Source: Camellia lanceoleosa
Lineage: Eukaryota; Streptophyta; Magnoliopsida; Ericales; Theaceae
Length of the DNA: 64,000 nt
Reading direction: 5' to 3'
Assembly: GCA_025200525.1 (NCBI GenBank)
Contig: CM045758.1
Span: 168,964,101 to 169,028,100 of the forward strand
Shown here: in pieces, positions 23,620 through 35,100 of the stretch
Position numbering within the stretch: position 1 is the stretch's first letter
Layout: each line of letters begins with the position of its first letter
The notes under the pieces: generated by a model
The model's database searches: none
What the model was told of the DNA's origin: nothing
The model's input: only the letters and a program-made list of their open reading frames with translations
Translations under genes and position numbers: made by a program

Positions 23620-25209
23620 TTTTTTTATGATTGGTTTTATAATTTATTTTGTGTGTTTAAAATTTTTAATTTATGTATTAGTTATATGGACTACAAATTC
23701 ATATTTTTTTGTACAAGTAATGATTGAGATTCTCACAAAAATTCCATCTCACAACCCTCACATCATCCTATATGAGAGAGAGATAGGAAAAAAAAAATAC
23801 ACATAAACCAATCATACACATTTGGAGGCTATGAAAATCCCCAAACTAGAGGTCCCAAGCTTTTTCTTTTTTGTACTCACAATTTATCTAGAAACGATAA
23901 TTAATCATTTAAATTTATTTCAGTCACCCCCCATCATGAGCCCCACTCCATGCTGATTCAGGTCTAAGCTTAAAAAATAAAAAAATAAATTAAATTAAGT
24001 TAAGGAAAATAAAATAATGTTTAAGCTCAATCTGTTTTGACAATGGATCAAAATTTTAATTCCAAACTCAATCTTAACTCATTTAATAAACGAATTTAAA
24101 AATTTAGCGCAGCTTGTTTTTATGAGTTTAAACTAAAAAAATTTAAAAAATGCGAGATGAATTGGATGGGTCAACAGGCTAATACTCACCCCTAGCCACT
24201 TCTCCCCAGTGTTTCTTTTTATTAGACATTCTCAGTAAGATAAATGGTTGACGAAAGAGATAGTGAATTTTAGGTTATTTCAAATAAATAGTGATTTTTA
24301 ATTGTGCCAAATATTTTACTTTATAAAAATGACATATTTTGAAAACACACTCAACTATGCATATGTTATTTTTAATATTATCGCCATTTATCGATTTGGT
24401 TAGTGGCCTAATCATTAAGTCACTTCTCACTTATGCCATATTTAATTATCGAATTAAATTAGATGAAATTATAAGCACGATCGAATTAAGTGATAAAATT
24501 ACTAGTAAGTCAATTCAAAAAATGAAGTATTTATGTGGTCAAATAAGAGATAAAAGAAAAGCTTTTTTTAAAACAATTAAAAAATTTCTTCCTTTTGTAT
24601 TATAGAAAAATAAATTCATTTATATGAATTGAGAAAATGAAAATGTGACATCTATTTTGTAAAAATATTTAAGTTCTTAGAGAATAATTTGATGAAACTA
24701 TCAATTACGAGATATCACAGCACCTTGTTAAAATTCTTTTAGAATTCCTTAGTAAATCATGTTATTTCTTCAATTGAGAATTTGTTTGAACAATAGCGAT
24801 TATATAAGAGCATTTTCAATTTATTTATTTAATTTCATAAAATTAAAATTATTAAATAATGAAATAATGAAATTGTTTTTGAAACATTCACTTTTAATGA
24901 TTTTGATGATTTAGAACACTACCTCATTTGTTTAGCGATTAAATTGAATGAGATTATAAGTATGATAAAATTAAGTGATGAAATTATTAGTGTGATAAAA
25001 TAAAATTATAAATATAAAAGAGTTTTTATTTGTACACAACTAAATTAGTAATATATAATAATTAATGTTAAAATAATAATAATACATATATATACACATA
25101 TTGTACTCTTCGAAGATAAACATATATGCAAGATTTTTCCATTTCAACAACAATTTATTATTTACAACTATCCATTTGAGCAAAGCATCTTTGAAACATT
25201 AATCCATGG
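23620..25209. other. AT-rich intergenic DNA with a diverged direct repeat
   Basis: Stretches at 24430-24500 and 24930-25010 share diverged text (ATTAAATTAGATGAAATTATAAGCA against ATTAAATTGAATGAGATTATAAGTA, then AATTAAGTGATAAAATTA). The 88-codon reading at 24339-24605 spans the first copy and resembles no protein known to me. The Gypsy element 2 target duplication CATGG is at 25205-25209. Confidence 0.4.
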
Positions 25210-25990
25210 TGTACGAGCACGAAATATTGTCCTCAGATAATTCTATTGATCAAGATTGCGCCTCTCCAGACGTGCCGCTTTACTTTCGAAGCACAAACGT
25301 GAGCTAGCCGGCGGGTGTGTACCGGATACCTCTCTGATGCCTAAGTCAGCAAAATAGATAAATAGACAAAAAGTTCTGTGAATTCGGGAATCAAAGTTGT
25401 GTTACCTCTCCATAGGTGATGTTTGTGAGCTTTTGTAGGTTCCGCGTGGCACAATCCTAATAGGACTTTTACTCTTCCATGTAGAGTTCTCTTAGGATTC
25501 ATACTCCTGAAAGATAATACTTATCCTTCAACACCCCCCCCACTGCTTAAACCAAGTGAGATGGTTTTTACCTTGGTTGGATGACCATACTACCGAGATA
25601 ACATAGCCATGCTAAATTGGCTAAAACGATCGAACTTCGTCTAGCTCGTCCTTTCCTTCTTAGCTTGTACCTCGGTTTCACCTACACAAACCGAGCTATC
25701 CATATCAAGCTTGGACCGAGCTAAACACGAAGTTAAGTCCTCAAGAAAACTTAGAACACCTACCAAAGTGGTATGACCGAGCTACTTGTCCTAATCATGT
25801 GACCAAGCTAATCAGAGCTCTTTAGGACCGGACTAATTACTAAGCCTTCTTTACTCAGTCTAGCGGTAAGAGCCTCATTCTGGACCAAGCTAACACTTGA
25901 CTGTGGCCCATCTTTCAAGCCTCTTCATTATGGCTCATAGAATGGCCCATTGCCCAGCTCGGCCCAATTTACATATAAATTACCCTCTCA
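25210..25990 (-). repeat. 3' LTR of Gypsy element 2
   Basis: On the plus strand it reads TGTACGAGCACGAAATATTG to AATTACCCTCTCA and matches 38650-39436 closely. The target duplication CATGG is at 25205-25209. The motif ACCGAGCTA recurs inside it. Just inside (25991-26004), the minus strand reads ATAAAGGGGCAAT, a good polypurine tract. Confidence 0.95.
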
Positions 25991-26930
25991 ATTGCCCCTT
26001 TATTCCATCTCAGGCAAAGATAATAGGATTACTGCTCTACCACCAAGTCAAAAACTAGCCATACAACCGAGCTAACTATTTAGCATTTCCAGCCGAGCTA
26101 AAACTTTTTAGCCTTTCCAGCCGAGCTAAATTCATACCAGGCTCTACCTGTCCGGTCAAAATGTCTCTTCAATCATAGCAACTGAATCGCTTCTCATTCC
26201 AAAGGCACGTGGCACATTCTCGATTATCAAGGCAAATCACGCCGCTCAGACTTCGTGTTTTTTGAACAGTCCCGTCCAAATTTTGGGCTTTTCATTAAAA
26301 CAAACCCTTTCAATATCTTTTGAATCACTCGAATCACTATTCATCTCCTCTTTCTTCCATGCTTCTGATCCTCCTCGACCCTAAGCTTGTTGAGTTCGTG
26401 TTATTCACCTCGTTGCTTCCATCTTCGCTTCTTCTTGTCCCGTAAGCTACTCAAATCATTTTGTTTTTGTTGTTTTTGCATTTGTTTTTTACAATCCATG
26501 GCATACTATCTGTGTTTTTACAAAACACATTTTCTGCTTGGTCATGCGTTTTCTGGAAAAAACTTAGTAATAGAACCACCTGAACTCATAAAACAATCTG
26601 TAGAAACGCTGGGTTTGATCCCAAAGAACAATATAACCGAACTAGGAAGTTGTTTGTAGTTGATATCAAACTAGCTAGACTAACCAACCGAACTAACTCT
26701 CCGTGCTATACTTGTAGTTTCAACAAGTAAAACCTCTTTTTTAGTCAACTAGTCGAGCTATCGAACCATACTAGGTTTGTAATAGTATGCTTGAAAGCCT
26801 TGACCATGACCGTGCTACAACTTGGGGCTAAACCAGCCTTCTTAGTTCAAACCGAACTAAGAATGCTACCTCTAGAGGCTCAACCGGGCTAACAAATCCC
26901 TTTGTTCACACCGAGCCAATGAGACCATTT
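25991..26930. other. Internal region of Gypsy element 2 beside the 3' LTR, likely antisense promoter and leader
   Basis: The plus strand is C/T-rich around 26330-26460 (TCATCTCCTCTTTCTTCC), as in plant 5' leaders, and contains several ACCGAGCTA motifs. It lies upstream of the antisense gene, with the solo LTR between. A 90-codon plus reading at 26387-26659 is not recognisable. A promoter here is inference only. Confidence 0.4.
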
Positions 26931-29327
26931 TGTGACAACCTCATCATCGATCACCGACATACTGACATCGCTAAACTGAGACTGATTATGATTGATAATT
27001 GAACTGATTAAGTTACTGAACTGACTGACTAGAAACTGAAACTGAAACTGAATGGTTGAGTATATCTGTTTGAATTGCATTCTATCTGTTTGACTGTGTG
27101 ATTATCTGTTCATGTTTATGTGTTAAATCAGAATCGAAGGCCTTATCGGCGGACGGACTAGAAATTGATTAGTGATTTATGATCGTCATAATTTATGTGA
27201 TTTTGTGGCATATTTATCTGAAAACTGATTTAGTACGATTAAATTAGATTAAATATTGATAAATTGTAAGTTGGTTTTAATTACAACCTTGCCATTTTGA
27301 GTGGGCCACTATCTAACATCTATAGAAGCCTTATTACACTTGAACTAAACATTTCATCAGCCACATTCTCTTATTATTGCCGACCAAGAGAGAGAGAAAG
27401 TGAGAGACTTGAGTTCACTTGTAGATTTACTTGGAAATTGAAGGATTTGAAGTATAGATTGCATAGTTGAGCTTGTTCATCTTGCATTCAGGACTTAGGT
27501 ATGAATTTCAACTTCGCATTGTTGTCTTTAAGGTTGATTCTTACAAGGTTCATGTCAAATTGTAGAGCTAAGGCATGATTTAGTCTAAAAATGTTGATTT
27601 GTGGCTTGAATCTTGCATGCACGTGTATATTGAAGAGTTTTGAGTTTGGTTTTATGGAAATCTTACATGCATGTATATCTTTTGATCATAATCCATGATT
27701 TCACCAAGTTCTTGAAGAAATGAGCTCAATTGAGCAAGCATTGAAGCTTTAAATTGGTTTGAATGCATGCACGTCATGTTTGAAGATTGTTCATGAAAAA
27801 TGGGTTTGAAATTGAGTTTGTTTGAAACACCCTCGGGCTTTGATTTTATAAATTGAGCTTCAAATCATGTCATTTTATGTGTTTACAAATGTTTTCCAGA
27901 AATTTAGCCCAAGAGGATCGATTTTAGTACATTTAAACATGAGTTTTAAACTTGGAGTTCGAATCTGGATTTTCTAGATTTTGATCGTCCGCTCGAGCGG
28001 GGTTAGTGGCGCTCGAGCGGGGAATTCAAGCTCCTAGCATCTTGCACCGTTTGACAGTACGCTCGAGCGGAGGATTTACGCTCGAGCGGGATAGTGTGTC
28101 TTACGCTCGAGCGGGTGTCGAGCGCCCAATCGAGCGTGAATTTTACCTATCCAGTACTTTTTGGTCCGCTTGAGCGGGTAAGTTGACGCTCGAGCGGGTA
28201 CCTTTGTTTGCCTATACGCTCGAGCAAGTTAACTTGCGCCGAAGGGCCCTGTTTCAATCAAAATTTCAAATCGCTTTTCAATTACATCTTTGCATCCTCA
28301 TCCCATCCTAGGCATTCTTAGGCCTAGTTTAAGACATCTTAATGAGGATATAGATGTAGAACACACCGAGGCAAATTAGGGATTAAGTTATCATCTTTCC
28401 CAACTATGTAGCTTAGTGTGTGTTCAATCTGTAACTGTGTAGGGTTGGCTTTCCGAGGAGACGCTAGGTTATCAGAGCCTGTAACTCGTGAGTAACAATC
28501 GTAAAGATATGTTCAAAATGATTATCTTCAACAATTGAACTGCATCGCTCGAACTGATATTGATAACTGAATGAATATATGTCCTATATTCTGAACTGTA
28601 TTGTAGCATCCTTAGCAACTACTGTTACCAATGTTATCAATAGAGATCTCTCGCTTGCCTTGTTGGAACCACTAAGCATCGATTAATGGCCATCATCAAT
28701 GCTCGATCTTTTCGCATCTATTGTTTATCGTTATGCTAACTGATGTACCACATATGATCAAGCATCAGATCAACAACCGATATATCGATTGAAATGAACT
28801 ATTTTCATTATCAGAAGGACATTCATTCTAAACTCCTTTACGATTATGTTATTCATCGGGTCGTAGCTCACCGCTCATATATATATGTAGGTGAACAGCA
28901 CTGCATCGAGCTAGAGCGCCGAGGTAGACTCCCAGTTTTGTCGAGCCAACCACTGTGCCTCACTGCGAGGTTCCGAGCTTATCTAGCTAAGGCTATGGGG
29001 TGTTTTTGTTTTTCTCCGCTTCTGTTCTATTTTGTAATGATTGTATAGACTGACTGTTACTGTATTGTCTAATGGGGATTAGGTCCCTGTTTTGTATGAT
29101 TGTAAATATTATGCATACCGCTCAGATCAGATATATGTATATGTATGAAAAATCTTTTTGCATACAGACCGTCACAGCTCATTGGATATTTTTTATTTAC
29201 TGTATTGGCTTCCACCATGCCTCTCAGATTCAAGTTATCTGCTCTTCATCATAAGGTGCCTTCGATAATCTTTGATTACTGGCCGGTTACGATGCTAAAC
29301 CCATAGGGGCGGGTTTGGGTCGTGACA
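26931..29327 (-). repeat. Solo LTR 1 (about 2.4 kb) nested in Gypsy element 2
   Basis: On the minus strand it starts TGTCACGACCCAAACCC and ends GGTTGTCACA, giving TG...CA with matching inverted tips. The first 70 bp align with solo LTR 2 at 48870 (TGTCATGACCCGCACCC, then AACCGGC...AGATTA). Its middle (28000-28250) has about eight copies of CGCTCGAGCGG. No internal retrotransposon region adjoins it. The large size and TGTCACGACCC tip suggest a chromovirus such as Del/Tekay, an inference. Flanking 5-mers are CATTT and CCTTC, three of five matching. Short plus-strand readings in it are not genes. Confidence 0.8.
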
Positions 29328-29563
29328 CCTTCCTTAAACCGAGCTAAGACACGAAGCAATTATCATAGCCGAGCTAGGACTTCATTTATCTTGCCTTTGT
29401 TTCTTGTAGCACGGTCCAATGATCAGCGCTTAACACTTTTCTTTTTTCACTTTGCAGACTTAGGTTGTCCAGGCACTTCTTTGAGCGCTCAACCGAGCTA
29501 CTCAGCATTATTCTCCGACCGAACTAAAACCCAGATTTAATTTATTCATCACTTAAACCATAA

Positions 29564-31640
29564 ATGGGAAAGTACAGGTTTTTAGTAAATACACCTGGTG
29601 GTATGGCTGAATTTCGAAAGGATTATAACATCCTTGATGATGTTCACCTCACCTTAGCCAACCTAGATATCAAACATTGGGGAAACCCCGGTTTTGTTCC
29701 CTTTAGCCTCCTTTCCATCGTAGAAACTGGCCTAAGATTCCTTGTACAGCCTTTCCTCTATGAATTCCTTAGGCAGACCAACCTTTGCCCTACCCAACTT
29801 TTCACCAGCTCTTACCGCATAATAAACGGCATCGCCAAGCTAAATCGCCGTGCTGGTCTTAACCTTGGCTTAGCCGAGCTCTTCCACCAATATTTTATAG
29901 GCTCCGCCGAAGATGGATGGGTCTATTATTTAAGAATAAGATGCCGGCGTGAAAAGATAATAAAAGATACTCCGGATAAAGATGTTAATGATGATGATTT
30001 TTTCTGGGTATCTGGGAATTTTGAGGACCAACAAGCCCAGATCCTCGCAATGTAATAAATCGGAACAAGGGTGTAGTCGGTAGGTTTATCTCGGCTTTAT
30101 TGCATGTCTTTCTTTACTTCGGTTGTCAATACTTGAACCGAGCTAACAGTTGCCTTCTTTTTATTTCGGTCTCCAATTCCTGAACCGATCTAACTGTTGT
30201 CTTCTTCATGTAGATTCAGTCCACCTCAAGTCGCTATACAGTTACCCCAATCTAAACACACTTTGCGCCGCATTGCAATATCCCGAAAGAAGTTGGGCCA
30301 AGCTACTGAACTTTGAACCGACATACAGATATAGCAGCCGACGAAAAGCGAAGGTAACTGACTTTTTGCTAGAACCCTCTCCTGAACCGGACCCAAACTT
30401 GCCTCAAATCAATCTTATTCCTCTAACTGCTGAACAAGAGATGGCAAAGAAGAGAGCACTAAGGGCCCTCCTGACCGAAACGAACCGAGTCGAGGTACCA
30501 CCGCCCAACCAAACTTAGGAAATCGTGGTGGCCCTTCCATCTCAACAACCCTCCTCATCTCGTCCAAACAAGCGTGCACGGACTACCCCAACCGTGCAAC
30601 GCCTTGTTGATGAAGACGAAACCATTATTCCACCAAGCCCGTAATCGGAGCGTTCCGACCGAGCTAGCTCCTCCAAGTGGGCACCCAAAATCACTTTCCA
30701 GAACCAAACTATTCAGGACACTAACTCAGTGGTCGCTGAAAAAGATCACTTAATGGCATTCAACCTTGCCAAGAGTGTTTGCCTTCCAGCAGACATGGAG
30801 CACCACAAACATTTGACCGAACTAAAGGCCATTCGCTCGGCCACAAAATCCATGGTGCTTATAAGTAGCTTCCTTTGCTTATTTTTTTAATTTGCACAAC
30901 TCCCTACTCGGTCTTACTACAAGTCTCTTCCCATTCTTTTTCAGGTCATGCAAAATAGCCATATTGCTCACAAGCGTGTGTTGGAGCTTCGTAAAACAGC
31001 AAGGCAAGCCATGGCCGAAGTAACCGAGAAAACAACCGAGCTAGAAGAGGCCAAGAAGCAGATAGCCGAGCTAAAAATCGAGAACAGTCATCTGACCGGT
31101 CTTGTTAGCTCGGCTGAAGCAGATAAACAAAAGGCCGCTGCCGTGATGAAGGACAAATACCTGCGTAAACTGGCTAAACTTGAAGGAAAGAAGAATGCCG
31201 AGATAGAAAAGCTTGGGAAGTAGTTGGAGGATGCGGAGACCCGTGGCTTCAGGAAAGGTGAAGCCCTCTATATCAAGCGGTGAAGTCGCGAAGGATCTCT
31301 TCTTAGTGCGGTTGAAGGGGTGGTGCAGCCCGGTTATGGACCTGAGTCCGAGGTCTTCAATCCTCCTCCATACTTCATTCCGAGCTCACTATTGGAGTAT
31401 GCTGCAACCCTTCAGTAACAATTTCTTGAAGATTTGGATGATGAAGAAGAAACCGTGCCCAACGATACCGATTGGCTTTGGCCAATGAACTCAAGACCGG
31501 CTTCAAAGTGAGCTAACGGTGGAAGACTGACCGTCGAACTACTAATCAAACCGCACTTCCAATCAAACCGTATTCCGATCAAACTAAGTCTCCAACTAAA
31601 ACCGGCCGCAAGTTGAACTTGATGCTCATCCGATGATCTG
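29564..31640 (+). pseudogene. Antisense gene of Gypsy element 2 with a putative gypsy-type transposon domain (PF04195-like) and coiled coil
   Basis: This gene faces gag-pol. 29564-30055 (163 codons) has GLRFLVQPFLYEFLRQTNL, CPTQLFTSSYRIINGIAKL and DGWVYYLRIRCRR, the wording of the domain called putative gypsy-type transposon (Transposase_28). Likely splice sites follow: a donor CAAT/GTAATA near 30053, an acceptor ending TTCATGTAG near 30211, and a clean acceptor TTTTTCAG at 30944. The next block, from 30948, is a coiled coil (TEKTTELEEAKKQIAELKIE) whose tail runs in shifted frames through VEGVVQPGYGPESEVFNPPP to about 31500. Stops near 31220 and 31280 break it. Such antisense ORFs are known in Tat elements and have no established role. 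Confidence 0.6.
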
Positions 31641-31902
31641 CTTGCCTCGATTTTGCATTTCCTTTCCTTTTGCTTGATTTCAGATTTTCTTTTCTTTGCT
31701 TTTGGACACAAGCTTGAACCCCAAGCCCTACCATTTGTACTTGTTTTTAATTTTCAATGAAGTCGCTTTTGTTCCAACTCTTATTTCGCTGATCTCTATG
31801 CTTGTACTTTACTTTCTAACTAAAGTCTTGGATGAGGTACAACATTCTCTTGCCGAGATACTTTATCCCGGTCTTAACATTGCAACTATAAGTATACCTA
31901 CC

Positions 31903-32165
31903 GACCACTCTTTAGCCGAGATTTTTACCTCGGCTAAAGATTACCAAGAGTTGGTTTAATCTAGCCAACTATTCTTTAGCCGAGATCTTTACCTTGGCTG
32001 AAGATTACCAAGAGTTGGTTTAATCCAGCCAACCACTCTTTAGCCGAGATCCTTACCTCGGCTGAAGAGTACTAAGAGTTAGTTTAATCTAGCCAACTAC
32101 TCTTTAGCCAAGATCTTTACCTCGGCTGAAGATTACCAAGAGTTGGTTTAATCTAGCCAACTTCT
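31903..32165. repeat. Tandem repeat, about 65 bp by 4, in Gypsy element 2
   Basis: The unit carries CTTTAGCCGAGATCTTTACC, then CGGCTGAAGATTACCAAGAG and TTGGTTTAATCTAGCCAAC. Four copies differ at a few positions each. It lies just past the 3' end of the antisense gene. Confidence 0.85.
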
Positions 32166-32189
32166 AAATAGGTTATTCCTGCCATCTTA

Positions 32190-32630
32190 GAATAAAGTGT
32201 TTGGTTATTCCGACCAAACGTTCCTGCAGCCTGGATCCTTATCCTGGGCTTAGGAAGGGTGTTGGTTTTTCTAGCTAACCTCTAAGTTGGTTTTTCCAGC
32301 CAACCTAAAGTAAAGTGTTTGGTTATTCCGACCAAACGTCCTGCAGCCTGGATCCTTGTCTTGGGCTTAGGAGGGGTGTTGATGTTTCCAGCCAACTTCT
32401 AGATTGGTTTTTCCAGCCAACCTAAAGTGTTTGGTTATTCCGGCCAAACGTCCTGCAGCCTGGATCCTTATCCTGGGCTTAGGAGGGGTGTTGGTTTTTC
32501 TAGCCAACTTCTAGATTGGTTTTTCCAGCCAACCTAGAGTAAAGTGTTTGGTTATTTCGACCAAACGTCCTGTAGCCTGGATTCTTATCCTAGGCTTAGG
32601 AGGGGTGTTGGTTTTTCCAGCCAACCATGT
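32190..32630. repeat. Tandem repeat, about 115 bp by 4, in Gypsy element 2
   Basis: The unit carries GTTTGGTTATTCCGACCAAACG, CTGCAGCCTGGATCCTTATC and GGGTGTTGGTTTTTCCAGCC. The first part is a small palindrome (TTTGGT...ACCAAA). Four copies end shortly before the integrase stop. Confidence 0.85.
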
Positions 32631-32744
32631 TTTCAATTCCCCTAACTCACTAAAACAATTTTTACAGAATAAAGCACTTATGCTGAAAAGAAAACTACTT
32701 GCTTTATTGGGGAAAAGAAAAATTACAAGTATTCTGAAGAAAGG

Positions 32745-33700
32745 CTAAAAATAAAATAGTTTCAGATTGGCAGTGTTCCATGGCCTGGGAATTGCTTTGT
32801 CGTCCTCATCTTCTAAGTGGTATGCCCCTTTGCCAGTTAATCCGACCACTTTGAAAGGTCTTTCCCAATTAGGCCATAACTTGCCATCTCCTGGTATCAA
32901 GGTGTTTCCCGTCACTTTGCGCAGTACCCAATCTCTGATCTTGAATTGCCTTGGATGCACTATTTTGTTGTATTTTTTGGATAACTCTTGTTGGTATGAG
33001 GTAATGTGAACCAGTGCTCTTTCTCTTCTTTCTTCGGCGAGGTCGAGCTCCAATGCTATGGCTTCTCCATTCAAGTTTGGATCAAAATTTTCGCTTCTAA
33101 TTGTAGGGAGGCCGACTTCTAGTGAGATTACTGTCTCCATGCCATAGGCTAAAGAGAATGGTGTCTCTTCAGTTGATCGCCAAGGTGTGGTACGGTAAGC
33201 CCACAGAACATGAGGCAGTTCCTCAACCCACTTGCATTTTGCTTTTTCTAACCTCTTCTTCAATCCATCCAAGACAACCTTGTTTGATGCTTTTGCTTGG
33301 CCATTTGCTTGGGGATATGCCGATGTAGAATTGTAGAACTCTATTTTGTATTCTTTACAAAAGTCTCTAAAGATTCTGCCATCAAACTGAGTGTCATTGT
33401 CTGATATTAGGGCTTTAGGTATGCCGAACCGAGTAATGATATTATGCCAGACGAACTTCTTCACATCTTTTTCTTTGATTGATGCCAATGCTTCTGCTTC
33501 TACCCACTTTGTGAAGTAGTCTGTTGCTGCGAGAAAGAACTTCCTATTTTCGGGTGCTGTTGGAAGTGGTCCTACAATGTCCAAGCCCTACATTGCGGGG
33601 CCATGGTGGTCAATGATAGGAGCTCTCTGGTGGTCATGTATTTGGTGTGTGAACTTCGACATTTCTCACATTTCTTCACATACTTCTCGAGTCCGCTCAA
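32745..33700 (-). pseudogene. Integrase of Gypsy element 2, catalytic Glu lost
   Basis: The minus strand is open for 279 codons from 33584 to 32745. It starts in the core with MDIVGPLPTA (first Asp), then YFTKWVEAEAL and ALISDNDTQFDG (second Asp). It ends with the C-terminal domain (WPNWERPFKVVGLTGKGAYH) and LKLFYF. The catalytic Glu after the QANGQA motif is replaced by Lys (QANGQAKASNK). Just upstream, across a stop and frameshift, KKCEKCR at about 33655-33675 is the C-x2-C half of the zinc-binding region. The substitution alone predicts loss of strand transfer. Confidence 0.9.
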
Positions 33701-34049
33701 GATATATGGCCACCAAGATCCTTGAAATGGCTCTATAAGCTAACGATCTTCCTCCTTGGTGGCTTCCGACACACCTTCCTCAGATCTCGAACAAGAATGC
33801 TTCCACTTTGTCAGTGAATACACTTTAGATAAGGTCCTGAGAATGATTTTTTGTACAATGCCATAGAAGGAGAGCCAAAATCGCAGATTTTGCTCTAATT
33901 TTGTTGGCTTCTTTCTTTTCTTCCCAGAAGACGCCTTTTTAAGAATAGTATGATGGGATCCATCCATTAGGGGCCTAGTTCAAGAACATACCTCTTCTCG
34001 CTTTGGGGTCTTCAATGCTTGGTCTTGGTAGGTAGTCGATTAATGCTGG

Positions 34050-34460
34050 ATATGGGATGGATGTATCTCGCCATTGAAGCAAAGCCCGCTAGTTCGCTGC
34101 TTCTCATTGCTTTTCCTCCCTACCAACTGTTTCTATCCTTACTACTTCAAATTTCTTGATCTCTTTTTGACTAAGTCTTGGTACTTAGCCATCCTCATCC
34201 TTGCTTCAGAGTAGCCTAAAATTTGGTTTACCACCAATTGTGAGTCACTTTAAACCATTAGCTCGGTGGCTTTCATGCAGAATGCTGATTTGAGACCTGA
34301 AAGCAGTACTTCATACTCCGCTTCGTTGTTTGATGCTGGGAAGCCAAGGTTGACTGCTTGCTCCACAACTAGGCCGTCTGGTGAGATGAGGACTATGCCA
34401 AGTCCTGCGCCGTGTTGGTTGGATGCTCCATCTATGAAGAGCTTCTACATCTCTCCAACG
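34050..34460 (-). pseudogene. Second, archaeal-type RNase H of Gypsy element 2
   Basis: The minus strand reads [19 protein letters not shown], then [28 protein letters not shown] and SDSQLVVNQI, in the order expected of the RVT_3-type RNase H in Tat elements. The Asp of FIDGAS, the Glu of NNEAEYE and the Asp of SDSQLVV are present. A TAA sits just before SDSQLVV at about 34248-34250, and the link to the first RNase H needs a frame change near 34445. Confidence 0.8.
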
Positions 34461-35100
34461 AACAACTTCCAGCAAATGGAGGGGTCAGATGATGCCATGG
34501 GGTCAAGAATGTTGCTAGTGTTTTCTTCAAAGTCAACACTTGCTGTCTGCCCTTCGCTATCTGATTGTACCAATTCTTTATTCGTTGGTGAGTCTTGGCT
34601 TGGTGTAGCATGGTTTGTTTCTTCCTTGCTTTCTTTACTCTGGTCTGCCTTGGGGTCTGACTGAGTGTCTTGCACCAGGGGTTGCGCTATTTCGGCGTCA
34701 ACTTCTATCTCTAGTTCGGTTGTGTCAGTCAAGTCGACTGGGCAGATATAATGACTTCCTGGGGTAAATTTTGCGACAAAGTTTGCCAAAGCTTGGGCCT
34801 TTATCGCGGTTCTAGGTTGGAACTTGATGTCGAATTGTCCTAACTCTACTGTCCACTTCAAGATTCGCCCAAAAAAGTTCGCCCTCTCAAACAAAGCTTT
34901 TAATGGGAAAGCTGTGAGGACGACTATGGTGTGGGCGTGAAAGTAGTGTGACAACTTCCTTGAGGCCATTATCAAGGCCAAAGCCGCTTTTTCCAAAGGG
35001 CAAGTACCTTGTTTCGCTACCAAAGAATGTCTTGTCGACATAAAAGATGGGCAGATATTGATTCCTTCCTACGCACTAACATCGCGCTTAATTGCGCATC
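34445..35100 (-). pseudogene. First RNase H and linker of Gypsy element 2
   Basis: The open stretch 35041-34445 (198 codons) begins with CPLEKAALALIMASRKLSHY and LKWTVELGQFDIKFQPRTAI, standard RT-linked RNase H wording. It then becomes an acidic Ser/Asp/Glu-rich linker (SDSEGQTASVDFEENTSN) before the second RNase H. The N-terminal part of the domain is in a different frame to about 35100. It follows the reverse transcriptase on the same strand. Confidence 0.8.

Noticed and set aside
24339..24605. 88-codon reading in AT-rich DNA
   Set aside because: No recognisable family, low-complexity composition, and it overlaps a diverged direct repeat.
28794..29048. 84-codon plus-strand reading in solo LTR 1
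   Set aside because: Sits in an LTR and does not resemble any protein; its twin LTR shows no obvious counterpart.
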